In this document: positions 1 through 12,900 of the stretch, piece by piece
How positions within the stretch are numbered: the stretch's first letter is position 1
How the letters are laid out: each line of letters starts with the position of its first letter
NCBI GenBank assembly: GCA_949316495.1
Contig: OX439008.1
Span: 5,911,001 to 5,975,000, forward strand
DNA from: Amphiduros pacificus
Lineage: Eukaryota > Annelida > Polychaeta > Phyllodocida > Hesionidae
Length of the DNA stretch: 64,000 bases
Direction of reading: 5' to 3'
The notes under the pieces: model-generated
Databases searched by the model: none
The model's input: the letters and a program-made list of their open reading frames with translations, nothing else
What the model was told of the DNA's origin: nothing
Made by a program: the position numbers and the translations under genes

Positions 1-337
1 GAGGACAACTGTCATGTAGGTTGTCAAATGCTCTATATCATCAAAGGCTTTCTGCCCTGTGATTGTAAAGCAAGGCAGAATGAGGGTGCTCTGTGCACTA
101 TGCTCCCCAATTATTATTTTTTGAACACTTTTGGAAAAAGGCCACTGTATAAATAGCTATATGGGTTGATTACGACAAAAACTTGATATTATTATGTTAA
201 TAATATGATAAATCTGAACAAAAATTTCTTGGTCTTGATATCTTTTCATAATATTATGATTTAAAAAAAATAACTCATATACTATTTACAAAAAGTGTAA
301 TGTTTTTTGTATTTCATAAAGGTTTTTATCTTTTCAG

Positions 338-433
338 ACCACATTTAACCGTTCCACTAGTGATTTAACCATAGCTTTGTCAGATCGCCCTCTACTGGTT
401 AATGACATCAAAATTAAATTCCAGTGCACTGCA
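338..433 (+). CDS. VSP: VSP exon a (C2 domain)
   Basis: The acceptor ttttcag precedes the exon and the donor gtaagta follows it. It holds 32 whole codons in phase 0 and contains LLVNDIKIKFQC, the C2 strand that in TPTE reads VKVKFF. It is the first exon I can recognise; upstream coding exons must lie before position 1. Confidence 0.8.
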
Positions 434-1440
434 GTAAGTATTGGTATACAGTCTCATAAGTGAATGTGAGATTTATAAGATGTTTTGTTTCAATGACATT
501 CTATTTTTCACTGGCACATATGATTCCACAGTTTGGTGCTAGATTTATTGTAGTTTTTTTCCATTCAGAAGTCATCTTGAAGGGGATTAGATAGTTATAA
601 TCATAATGTCTTTAAACAATAATTGTGAATTATTAACTTTTGTATTTTAAATGGCATTTAAGTGGCATTCTCTTAAGCTTGATATTATTTTTTTCAGAAA
701 CTCCCAGCAGGATATGATAATAGTGCATTTTACTTCTGGTTTCATACCTCATTCATAGAGAACAACAGGTAATAAAAATTTAAACACTTAAATATTGAAC
801 ACTTAGAAATTCATTACAGGCATATCTGTGGCCAAATAAACAAGCAAAACTGGATAGAGTCTTTCGATCTTAGGTCAAAACCAAGCTCACACGAATGGCA
901 CAATACACTTATAATTATTATATTACATGACCAGATGCTCATTCTCAGCTGTTATATATGTGTGATCAGCTTAAATACAATTCAGATCCTCTTATGCTGA
1001 CCAAAACAACACATCGAGTTGCTTAAATGAACTAGTCATATGTAGAATATTTGATTTTTAAAAATGATAATGTGGCTTACAAATTTAAGAATGATATTGG
1101 ATTATACATCTGAAAATATGTACATATTTGTTATAGTTTTCAAAAGATATTTTACTGTGTGACTAATTAGCATATACAGTAAGTAAATAAGTAAGTAAGT
1201 AAATTTTTTATTTCCGTATACATGTACTGGAAGGTCAGACAGATCAGGAAATTCATGTTTGTGCACAGGATCCAAATATCTAAGAAAATAGATTCTAACA
1301 TTGATAAAATAAAAAAATATGTTGGTACTTGTAGATTGGATCTGAGCCGAGAAGAGTTAGACAATCCACATAAAGAAAAAACATGGGAAGTTTACCGAGA
1401 TGGTTTTGGGGTGCAGCTCAACTTTTCACAAGCTGAATAA
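338..1440 (+). CDS. VSP: Voltage-sensing phosphatase (TPTE/VSP, PTEN-like), last three coding exons; partial gene
   Basis: These exons encode the end of a PTEN-type C2 domain. The family couples a four-helix voltage sensor to a phosphoinositide phosphatase in the plasma membrane; that front part lies left of the window. Exons 338-433, 698-768 and 1335-1440 join in phase and give 90 residues and a TAA stop. Diagnostic stretches are LLVNDIKIKFQC, LPAGYDNSAFYFWFHTSF and ELDNPHKEKTWEVY. From memory these match TPTE/TPTE2 and Ciona VSP (DNCPFFFWF, ELDNPHKQK) much better than PTEN, whose tail differs and runs on for about 50 residues. The chain ends right after the C2 domain, as in TPTE. Splice sites are canonical. 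The gene runs towards the kinase gene on the other strand. Family assignment is firm; full length and voltage sensor cannot be checked here. Confidence 0.85.
698..768 (+). CDS. VSP: VSP exon b (C2 domain)
   Basis: The acceptor is ttttttcag and the donor gtaata; the exon ends after two bases of an Arg codon. It encodes LPAGYDNSAFYFWFHTSF followed by IENNR, the most family-specific part of the C2 domain, almost identical in pattern to vertebrate TPTE2. Confidence 0.85.
1335..1440 (+). CDS. VSP: VSP terminal coding exon
   Basis: The acceptor ttgtag leaves one base that completes the Arg codon begun in the previous exon. The exon encodes LDLSREELDNPHKEKTW and ends NFSQAE with a TAA stop at 1438-1440. 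The match to the TPTE tail fixes the frame. Confidence 0.85.
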
Positions 1441-2652
1441 CTGTTTGCATGCGTATTTGTTCCTACTTCCCTGGATCATAAGAATGTCATGTCAATATCT
1501 CTTCAGTACACACAAGGGGGGTTACCTTAGAGCCTGTGCAATCTGTTCATACATAGATATCGCAAAATTCACCATCATTTGAAATGTGAAAAATACATAT
1601 ATGTCTCTCTAACACTACTGTAATGCTACTGCAAAATGAATGGGTTGAGCATATGTTGAGGAGAAGTTGTTTGGATATTTAACGAGAATTACAAAGGTCT
1701 ACAAAGATTGTAAATGCAATTTGGCATATTTTACTAAGCTTTCATAGAATTTTCATAGAATTTTTAAAGATTATTCTATATATTTATATTGTTGTTACCT
1801 TTTACTTAATACTACACCACATCAATCTTTTTGATAAAATACATGACAAATCAAAGAACGACAGTAACAAATCAATGTGTTGTGGTGAATGTACTGTTTG
1901 ATACATTATGATAGGAAAATGATAACACATTTTCTTGTTAAAAAACATGTGTTTCTCAAAGCCAGACAAGCAAATTATATAATTATTTGCCAAAAAATCT
2001 AGCACACTGGACATTTTTGGTAAGAGAGACAGACATGTACAGATGCTATACTACTTTGTCTGATATATGATTTATTCATTCTGATAAAACATGTCAGCAA
2101 TTTTTTCTTTATAATTAATTTCTCTTGTGGCATTCCTACAGACTGTAAGCAAATAGTCACACAGCTAAGAGCTTTTTTACCTACATGAACAACTTTGACC
2201 ATCCTCACACCATGACCGCACCATCTGCTCGGTACCATTGGGCCCCTGCATAGTTTTAGATGAATTTAGAACATTTGTTTTATAACCTTTGGGACCGAAC
2301 ACCTTTTAAACTAAGATTCAGGGGCTCTCAAAATGGTTAAAAATAGAATGCTATATTCTTTCTTCCAAGCATGATTACTCTTACCTGACTCATAAATATA
2401 TTATATTTTGCTTCTTTTACCGTCAACACAAATTTGATCTGAGTTCCATGAGGATATTATGTTTTTTACGTGAGATATAAATATAGACAGAGAATTGCTT
2501 CAATTTAATGCAATAATCATGTGCAGATATCAGTGATTTACAAAACCAGATGAATTCCTGAGGCAGTCAACCAAGCACACTGTCCTCCAGTGTCACCCTC
2601 TGGTGGAGTTTTCTTACCAAGGTGTTTGGAGCCAATTAAACCATGGTACCAT

Positions 2653-2700
<48 letters not shown>

Positions 2701-2790
2701 GTTGATGTGTTTGTGATAACCAACTTGTAGCCTTCCTGTTACTGGTACCACAACGCATGACACTCAATAAAAAATTACAATTTATGTGTT
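1441..2790 (+). other. Probable 3' untranslated region of VSP
   Basis: AT-rich sequence without credible coding potential follows the stop. An AATAAA hexamer at 2766-2771 is a plausible poly(A) signal; earlier cleavage cannot be excluded. A (GT)n run sits inside it. Confidence 0.4.
2655..2697. repeat. (GT)n microsatellite
   Basis: About 21 uninterrupted GT dinucleotides are visible. Confidence 0.95.
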
Positions 2791-5700
2791 TTCTGCTAAA
2801 ATAATGTTCAGTGTGTATATTTTAATTGAAGATGTCATTAATGTGGGATATTTATCCAGGTGAATATTTCTTGTTATTGCATATTTTTATATTTGTGCAA
2901 ATCATGGATTTATGCAATATATTTGTGTATGGATTGTAAAGATTGTACATATCATTTAAAAAAAACATACAAAAACAAATAATCACTTGATTTAATGGTC
3001 ACCTGTTTTCTTGTAAATATCAACATACATGTACTTCAATTTACAATATTGGGGAGATTAGTATTTAATAATTATCTTTCATTTTCTTGTTTGTTGTTTA
3101 AAATATAAATATATGATATTAGTTCAAAATCTTCAGGTTTAAAATGAACAAAGTTTCAAGTGCAATATCTGATGATGTTATGGACAAAAGAACAATGATC
3201 TTATATTATATTAAAGTGCCAATTCTTATGTGGTCTGTGTAATTCGATTTTTGGTGAGGCATAAAGGGCTTAAAAGACATCAGATGAAAATAGGGTCAGA
3301 TTTTATAAATAGGAAATGGCTATTTCCAAAATTATTGAGGACTAAACTGTTGAGCGGGATATCTGGATTTTTTTCAGGAAATAGTTTACCAAAAATCTGG
3401 GAAAAAATTATTAATTTTAACTACCCATTGATCTAGAGGTTCTTTTAACTTTCCATATATCACATATCATTAAAAACTGTATACCTTTCATTTACATAAT
3501 ATTATTTGTGGCATTGACCCATTGTGCAATTTTTTTTACAGAGATTGCCTCAAAAGGTATTAAGCATTAATCCTATAATTGGTATGTGAAAAGTGTAAGA
3601 ACACATGAAAGTCATGATTAATACATATTAAAGTTTTAAATAATGCAAACAGATCAGTTGCTTTATAAGTTATAGAAGTTGCACCTGTTGCAGGTCTGTG
3701 TCAGTCAACAGCTGCACATGATGGATAAAGGCGGGTAGTGTAAACTCTTTGTGAGCCCAGATGAGGCTCAAAGTAGGTTAGCATTGTTTGACGTATTATA
3801 GCACTACTCAAAGGACAATGCCTTGATGATATCACAAGCATATTGTCATTCTCCTTTGGTAACATTTTCCCTTTCAGTGCCACCAAGAATGATGCCAAGC
3901 GCCAAGCAAGGAGTGTGGTTTTAAATGGGGGAGATTCATTACCAGTAGGTCTTGTTCAAACAGGTTTCACAAACATTTATTGGGAAGTATCAATGAAAAA
4001 AGTTACTACACAAGAAAGGCAAATGTATTACTCAACCATCTATGAATTTAAAGTATTTTATACCACATTTAGGCCATAATTCCTGTAAATTAATGTCTAA
4101 TCTCTTTATAGCATAATGAGATGACGAAAGGTGCTCATAGAACATCAGTCATGGATACTCTGATGTAATAAACGGGAATCACAGACACCATGGGCACACA
4201 GTCACAATTTGAAACATTTATCTATGTTTTATAATAAATTGTATTATAAAAATCCTGTACATTCCTGCCCATATATTTGCCCATTTAAAATGCATTGAAG
4301 CCTCGTAATAAAAAACAGGTTATATCACTTGTTATCACCGAGGTTTTGTGCTCTGATTTTGATACTGTTTGATGTCATAACAGGCACATCACAAAGCTAT
4401 GATAATGCTTTGAAATTTTTTTTATCACCATTTATTATATCACCAAAAACTGCAAACTATAAGTGGTATGTGATAAACCACTTATACCCAAGATAATAAC
4501 CCATATTTTGTTCGTTGGTCAGGGAGCTGATGATGAGGCATCAGTTGTATTCCGAGTCGAGACAACTACTTTGTGCCGGTGGTGTCTGAACGATCCTCAC
4601 TGTATACAGAACTGAGCATGGGGACACGAAAAACACTACAGTGAAAATGATAGTTGATCAATAATTGACAAACACTTTGGCCCCAGAAGTACATGTACAT
4701 ACGGTATATGCACTATATACATCTGGAGGTTCACCTAAACAGACCAGTGGTCTTGTATGTATAGGTTCAATAATGAACATCTAGGTTATTGGTGTTAAAG
4801 TTTATTAAAATATATTATTATCAGGGTTTGTCGTAAAGAAGGTTGCATTTTATGTATATATAATAGATTATTGTCAACATTCACATAAAAGCGAATTCAG
4901 ATTTTTTTATCAGTTTTGTAAAATTAGTTAAATTCACACAAATATATATATATATATATATATCCCAAATTTGCCAATAAATCAAATTCTGATAAAATGA
5001 TCATATCATGAAATTTGAGCTGCTTATAAATGAAATGATGTTACATTAATAATGGGACCATTAAGACAAACACACTTGAGTGATAGAGAATTTCATTTCT
5101 GTGAATTCCATAATAACTCTTTAAAATTCATAAATGATTGTCATTATATAACTGTGATTTTTACTCAAAAAAATGTTTAAGGTTGAATTCAGCAGTAATA
5201 ATCCACCTAATTAAATTGTCTGCTGAGTGAATACCTGTGATTCTCTTCCTTGAAAATTATACAAATATCACATATTATCATTTATATTGTATACATTTAT
5301 TTCTGAATAAATATTTTCACTATAAATTTGTGTCTTTTTTTTTCAATTACACATCTTCTTGACCCCAATGATTACCATAATGCAAAGCTCCACAATCGCA
5401 CCTCTATTCTATAACAGGGCTCTGCCCAATCAGAATAGCCAAATCTTAATTTCTTATTGGTATAATGCAATAAAAAATAAATACATTAATATTTGGTAAA
5501 ATGTTTATTTAAATATACAATATAAATATATTTATAAATATAATATACAACATAAATATGTGCATGATTGGTCTTTTGAAGCAATTTCTGTGGGTGTATT
5601 CTGACTAGTGTGATTCAAGTTGAGAAGCTACTTTGTATCTATAAAACTAAATGTTAATATGAACATAATAATAACTGTTTTGTCAATGCCAATATAGAAA

Positions 5701-6860
5701 TATATATCACAAACCTACATTGCTTTCCAGAAGTTTCAACTTTTAAATCACGTTGATGCAGACGATAACAACCATATCTGAAATTATTTTAGTTCAGGCC
5801 AAAATCTGTCATCATTGGCAAGTTTAGCTTGAAAATGTTTCGTTGCTTCGATGCATTAAACTTTTCGGCAAATATCAGATGTGATTGGCAGATATTATAT
5901 TTTTTACACATAATTTTTATGTTTGATAGCAAACACAGGGAAATTTCTACATATTTAAATCTCAGAGATTAACCTTTTTTTTGTCATTTTGACATTGCAA
6001 ACCTGGCAGTCAAAACACTAAGACATGTGATCAGGACCGAGAATGATTGGATTCTATGCCAGAGTTCACAAATAAATATTTTTCAAGTGTCTATAAAGAA
6101 AGATACATAAATTTTCAACATTAAGTTTGTGTATGGAAAAGTAGATTCTGAAGTCTTTGTTGAAAATTGAACAGCATTTTTTTGGGAAAATAAAAAGCAC
6201 CTTAACCTTTCACAGTTGCGCAATCTGATATGTAGATTTTGATAAAAGCACCAATACCTGTGTTTGAAAAACAATCTTGGCTTCTTCTCCAATTTAATCA
6301 TCATAAATAACATCGGGATCTTTCCATAAAACATAATCCATGTGTTTTTCCATAAATCGTGTACAATTACTCAAGGAACCCAAGCTTATGTTATATCTAA
6401 TGTTTCTTTATGGAACTACACAAACAATATAAAGTCTAATCCATCTTTACAGCAATAATACTTCATGGCGTCTGTCAGTTAGCATGTGTAATATATACCA
6501 CATAACTCACCAAGATCAGGATAAAAATGTGAACAAAAAAAATTACCTTAGTAATTATACTCCAAATATGCCACTTGTTTTGATCAGAATTGGTCATGTA
6601 CAACATGTACAGTACTTTTTTTTGTCAATGTTGGGTCAATAAAATAAAACAACTTTCTAGTTCATACAGTACTTTTAACAAGATTCAGTGCAATATATAT
6701 TGTTTTATACATTTGTCCCTCTAAATACGTAAACTATGATTTGCAAATTATCTGTATTCTATCTGTGTAAATAAACTATGAAGACAAAGAAATATAATGT
6801 CCGTAAAATATGTGTGTTAAAGAATACACTGATTTAAACATAGGCATCAGAGATGCATCA
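2791..6860. other. AT-rich intergenic DNA, no gene seen
   Basis: I find no exon with supporting splice sites. There is an (AT)n run near 4939-4964 and several long A/T tracts. Open frames here are short and show no recognisable protein. Confidence 0.6.
4939..4964. repeat. (AT)n microsatellite
   Basis: About 12 AT dinucleotides in a row. Confidence 0.9.
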
Positions 6861-7691
6861 ACCCTCAGCCCTGGTAACTTACTGTTCAACATTCGCTCCA
6901 CACAATATTTGTGAACAAAACGTCACTGCACCAAGGCAAATTGATGCAGGGGTAAAAAAAATCCATAATAGTGCACATCTACTGTGTCAAGTATCATGAA
7001 ACTTTCATCATTTACTCTAGAATTATTGAGATGATGGGCCTGTGACCTGGAAAAGCAGGTGAAGGTCAACATTCATCAAACTCTTTTGGGGTCTTTACCA
7101 GATGCTTATGTGTGTCAAGTCTCATAAAGCTGTCATCATTTGTTCTTAGGTTATCACAATGATCAGGCTTTCACATAATTGTCCATGTGACCATGAAAAG
7201 TAGGTGAAGGTCACCATTCATCAAACTCTTTTGGGGTCTTTACCAGATGCTTATGTGTGTCAAGTCTCCTAAAGCTGCCATCATTTGTTCTAGAGTTATT
7301 GCAATGATGAGGATTTCACATAATTGTCCCTGTGACCTTGAAAAGTAGGTGAAGGTCATGTTCCATAATAATATTTTGAGGTCTACACCAGATGTGTATG
7401 TGTGTCAAATCTCCTAAAGCTGCCATCATTTGTTCTAGAGTTATTGCAATGATGAGGATTTCACATAATTGTCCCTGTGACCTTGAAAAATAGTTCAAGG
7501 TCTCCGTCCATCAAACTCGTCCGAGGTTTTCACCAGATGCTTATGTGTGTCAAGTTTCATGAAGCTGCCATCAATTGTTCTCGAGTTATCGTGATGACAA
7601 GGATGTTCGCTACAGACATACATACATACATACATACCCACGCCAGGAGTACTGCAATACCCTCAGCCTGATTACATCAGGGGCTGAGGGT
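6861..7691 (+). mobile_element. HINE ('pearl'-type non-autonomous Helentron element)
   Basis: The parts come in the order known for Helentron-associated interspersed elements. A 5' subterminal motif ACCCTCAGCCC is followed by a core of about four and a half tandem copies of a 144-145-bp unit (about 6995-7600), a short (CATA)n microsatellite at 7616-7638, and a 3' hairpin whose arms CCCTCAGCC and GGCTGAGGG lie at 7660-7690. The 5' motif is complementary to the outer hairpin arm. Such elements carry no protein and are thought to be moved by Helentron Rep/helicase proteins. The outer limits are set by the matching motifs and may be off by a few bases. Confidence 0.75.
6995..7600 (+). repeat. 145-bp tandem repeat core of the HINE
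   Basis: The phrase ATGTGTGTCAAGT recurs every 144-145 bases (about 7110, 7254, 7399, 7544). Copies are clearly diverged, so the array is not newly amplified. Confidence 0.85.
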
Positions 7692-9910
7692 AAAAGTGAT
7701 TTTGCCTGCAGCGACTTTGGTGGCTCTTTCAATATTTGTAATATTTGACATGATTCTGAAATTTCCCAGCATGCAACACATTTTGACTTTTTGTTTCTGC
7801 TGTGTGACTTATTTACTACAGATTTATTACTCTTACAAAGATTTTCACCAAGGATACAATGTTTCTATTAAGAGATTGATAACATTAGTCACTGTGTGTG
7901 TCTTAGACAAAGTCAGAAGTTAGCAGAGACAAAGTGTTTTTTTTTAAGCGGTGTTTTCCTTTTATAATATGCAAAGCATATGAAAAATAAACAATATAAG
8001 AGCAAAATCATTAGAGTTAAACACGGAAACCATTGAGGTGTGATTTCTTTCATATCTATATGATACTGATATATTCCAAGCCCTTTGGCATTTTAACAGT
8101 CAAGAGCTTATCACTCTATGTACATCTTCAGTCTCAAAAATTGTAATAAAAAAGGATTTGAGATGTTTAATCTATGTTTGTTATCACATTTGTACACTGT
8201 GAATGGCATTTATTCTCGTCGAGAACCTTTATTTGGAGAGTCAGATCCCTTATATCTATATGTAATTTTCTAATCTTCAAATCATTTTAAATTGTGATAA
8301 TATTAGATATATCTTTTTACAAAAGTAGAAAACATAGCAAAGGTGCCATTTATAGCAAACTTTCTTTTCGTGATTATATATTACATACTTAGTTTCTTTA
8401 ATTGTTTGCAATGGCGGAGAAGAATACTGAACCCATATTCTGAGATTATACAACTGTACATTCCCAAATAAAATTGTTTTACTGAAGATTTCAAGAAAAA
8501 AATAAATAGGATGAAAAGGTTCAAGTTTTGGAACAGCAATCCCTCACTGCATGGTGATCTCGGCAAGATAAACAAGTGGTTTATGAGATGAAATTCTTTT
8601 AAGAATAATATGCAAAGGTATCCCTTTTAGTCGCCATGATCAACCGTGACCTGACTTGTCTTTGTTTTGAAACATAACAGTCAAAGTCAGCATGACCTGA
8701 TTTGACATAACATGACCTAACCTGACCTGACCTGTTTATGAGATCTGTTGGTTCAAATCACAAAGGCCTGACCGGGTAATTAAGGTTCTGTGACCATGTC
8801 ATCACAGTTTAACGAAATGAAAACATCCCTGAATAATATCTTAACCAAACTACATTCAAGTATCTACCGGTAAGTGTTATTTTATCTTAAATCTCCAGTT
8901 AGTTATTCATTTAATATATTACAATGATGAAAAGAGCAAACAGTATGCATGAAAACAAAAGAAATGATATTCTAGTTGATTCAAATGACTTTTTGATCAA
9001 TTTATATGCTATTATCAAATAAAAGGGAAAAAATAATAGGGATAAAACATAAACATGTCTCACCTATCAGTTGGACGTATTAACATTAACCCCCCATGGT
9101 AAGATATATGTACTGCAATCAGATGCAGTCATCTGCTTTAGAGGTAGTGCTTCTGTAACTGTGTAAATATTTGGTTTCTCCCAGTGTCGTTTTCATCAGA
9201 TCATGATGACACATTATATAAATTTACCTTGCAAGGTGGTCAATTATTTATTATTCCTTTCCAATAGATTTTCACTAAGGACAGCATGCCATTGATCATG
9301 ATTTCAATACAAAGCTTCAGTGCCAGACTGTCCTTCTGTCAGGTTCTCGGCTTTCATAATCTTAAAGGCTGTACAAAAGCCTTATTTTTTTTTATTAAGA
9401 CAGTTCTGTTTGTTCACTCTTTTGGTTGGCCTCCTTACAGCCTGTACAGAATTCAATACAAATATGTAAAAGATGCGCATCATGAGGTCAGTAATGATGT
9501 CACTCATGATGTCAATAGTCATCAGATATGGACCACACAGTGCTGGCACATGATTGGTCAATGCTGTCTGTCTGTCCCCTCACGGCCAAACGCCGGCCAC
9601 TTAAAGCCTGTAAATAAATGCAAGCAAATTGACATGAAAAAATTGACATGGGAAAGCCATTGCGAAGATGACATAAAAAGTTTCCATTTATATTTTTCAT
9701 ACACAAAAATAATAATAACACAAACAATAGCATTTTGTCAACAAGGAAAAATATTGCTCGAGAAAAATCTATAATTATATGTTTTATTTTAAAAAAATCA
9801 TAGTGGTAGCAAACAACACCAAAAAGATAGAATAGATTAAACTTTATTTTGAGTAATGAAATACTTGAGTTAACAATAAATTCACAAAGCATTTCATTAT
9901 CAATATCATA
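7692..9910. other. Intergenic DNA between the HINE and the kinase gene 3' end
   Basis: No supported exon is present. A short CCTGA-rich run lies near 8695-8735. A 162-codon open frame at 9286-9774 has no recognisable content. AATAAA on the minus strand at 9848-9843 could serve as poly(A) signal for the kinase transcript. Confidence 0.5.
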
Positions 9911-12900
9911 TCATAATAACAAGGTAAACTTTGAGAGTAAACAATTTCCAGGAGAGTGACTTACCTTTTTCAGGATATCCGCTATAGAATGAAGTCTGTG
10001 ATCACTGACTTTGCTGAGGTCTGTAAGCTGGTTTGGTTCAGTCCGACTGATGTGTTTTAGTCTCTGTTTTTGAGACAATAGGTCTGATGGGTCGATGTAA
10101 AACCCTTGTTCTGAGGTGCTCTGTCCCTTAGGCTTAGGCCCAGACTCAGCGGAATGTTTGAGTTTTAATTTTTGCTGTGCAAGTTGATCAGGTGCAATTG
10201 AAAAACCTTGCTCTGTGACCTTCTGACCTTCACTTGACCTTACTGAAGATATATCAGAACATTTACTCTCAGATCTTTCCGGAATCGGTTTTAATCTCAC
10301 ATTTTTTAGTCCAGATTTGATGTCCTCCATGAAGGAGGAGTTGTCATTAGGGTTGATGGCTGGGAGGACTGCAGGTGGCACTGGGGGTGGTGGGGGTGGA
10401 GGCGGAGGAGGGACCATTCCTTGATAATGACCTTGCATCTTATTGGCAAGACTCACCGCTTCTATAGAGTCATTATAAAACACACTTGGCATTTCTGTTG
10501 TTGATCTTTTCTGCGTCTTGCTGGATGACTTTGGTTCTTCAAACTGGCACGCTTCGCCATCCACTCTCTGACTGTCCCCTTTATGCGAGTTCTCAATATG
10601 TATTTGTGGGGGCGACACAGAGACTCCGCGACCAGAATCCACTTCTGTCATCTTGGTGACCTCGTGAAGATGGTCTACGCTGTTTGTGATTAAATCCACC
10701 AGGGTGCGTGTTGACTCAATGTCCTCCAAGGCAGAGGGCGGCACCCCTGCTGCTGCAAACAATGACCTCCATTCTTTGGGGAAATGCATCTTCTCAAGGG
10801 CTGGAATGATCTCCTGTAAAATTAGAAAATATTGCTTTAATATCATTTTTACAATTCTTTTAAAAAATAAAGACAAATAAACTGTTTAACAAAAATAATA
10901 TTTAACCCCAACAATATAATCTCTGAAATTCTTGTTTTCAACTTTTTTCAAGTTAATAAATATAGAATAAAAGGACATGACTATCAATACTCACCTTAAA
11001 TTGAATTCGTTTGATAGGATTATGGTGCCAGGCTTTAGTAATGAGTTCTCTCAGGGGCTTCGGACATGAAGACGGAATCTCTGGCCTTTTGTTTTTCCTC
11101 ACATGCTCGATTACCTTTTATGAAAAATGTAAATTTTAAATTATCTTTATAAATAAACTTTATACATTATAACCTATGATAATGGCAACAATTATCCTCA
11201 AATCTCATTTTTTTCCTGTGGATATTTATATTCTTCATACAAATCAATAATACTTTGAAGTGAGAAGATGGCCACAGACCTGGAAGAGAGAGCATCCTTG
11301 GTACGGATGCTGGCGGGTGAGCATCTCCCACAGGATGACACTGAAGCTGTACACGTCAGCCTTGGGGGAGACATCACCAGAGTCCAGTAGCTCTGGTGCC
11401 ATCCAGGCTGGAGTGCCCCGAACTCCCTGCCTAGCACTCCCAGCTAACTTCTCTGCATCATGCCTGTACAAAATAACGTGCATATTATATAACACATATT
11501 AATATATTGCTCATACCAGGACAGGTGTCCTCATGGCGAACCATGTCTAAATGTTCTTTAAATCCTTTAAAATAATGTGTTAAGATAATCATATATGAAA
11601 CAGGCACATTATCTTTAAGAATTTAAACATTTAGACAAGATTAGCATTTACCGGTACCACTCCTCCTGTTTATCATACTTTCACAATATTTTATGCAGTC
11701 AAATATAGAATAACCAATCTATATTCTGTTCTCCTCAAAATGAAACTCAAATGCACTATAGTTTGCCTTTTGTAGAGAAATTGTGTGTCCTTTTATATCC
11801 TTTTAGATGATTAGTTTTACTTTTCAATATCACACTGTTGCATTTTCAAAAACATCATTTCATGACAACTAGCATCAAATTAGTGGTATTTACAACATCA
11901 AACAGTATCACAAATTACAAATTTAACTTTAATGAGAGAAAACGTAGATATGTATTTTTTTTAATACCTGAGTTTGGAGAAGCCAAAGTCTGCAATTTTG
12001 GCCCTCATGTATTGTGTGAGGAGAACGTTCATGGACTTGAGGTCAAGATGGAGGACTGAGGGCCTATGCTGGTGTAAGTAGTTCATTCCCAGTGCCATGT
12101 CTCTGGCTATCTGGTAGTAGGCCACATGGTCAAGAGACTCCCTAAAAGAAATCACATATATATCCATCATGGTACCCTGTCATTATATTACATTAATTAC
12201 TGTTAATCAGTGTGCTGTGGCAATCTGTATGTGTCTAATAACCTTTGCGATGGAAAGGTTACAAAATGCAGCTGTTACTTCTTAGGCAAGTGGACCTAAC
12301 CCATTTTCAAAAGCATACAATGCTTAAATACTTAATATTCAAGCAATATTCATTTCTTGTGTAACTCTGGAGGAGCCATCTAAAAATTATGTCTATTCTA
12401 TACAAATAAATGAATAAAATGGTATGAGATCTGAAAGATGTTTTATCTTCAATAAGACACAAAAATGTCTAATTGTGGTACACGACACCATAATTCATGA
12501 GAATTTATTTTCACAGTAAAGGTAACACACGAATGTGATATTGTACATACGCATCAGTGTCATGGAGATGGTGATAGAGGCTCCCCCTAGGCATATAATC
12601 CAGAACCATGAGTGGCAGGTGACTTGTCATGCACACTCCCAACAGCAACACCACACGTGGGTGACGCAGCTCCTGTAATAGGCTCACCTGCAAAAACCAA
12701 TACTTCTTGTATAGCAATGTCACTCTTACATGGGTATACAAGGCCAACAAAGATTGATATACAAAATGCGCATTTGCTAAAATGGCCATTGCAGGATGAC
12801 ATCTCAAAGGGTACAGTACATTATAGATGTAAGTTGACTGCTGCATAATGATGGGGTAAAATTGGACAAAAATTGAATATTCTGTGTTTATTTTGAAGGT

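Noticed and set aside
338-1440. PTEN itself rather than a voltage-sensing phosphatase
   Set aside because: The ELDNPHK and YFWFHTSF stretches and the stop right after the C2 domain fit TPTE/VSP; PTEN differs there and has a longer tail.
3843-4079. 78-codon frame after an acceptor-like tttccctttcag
   Set aside because: No matching donor or partner exon, and the VSP gene already has its stop at 1440.
9286-9774. 162-codon plus-strand frame
   Set aside because: No recognisable domain, AT-rich tail, no homologue known to me, and it overlaps the likely kinase 3' region; probably chance.
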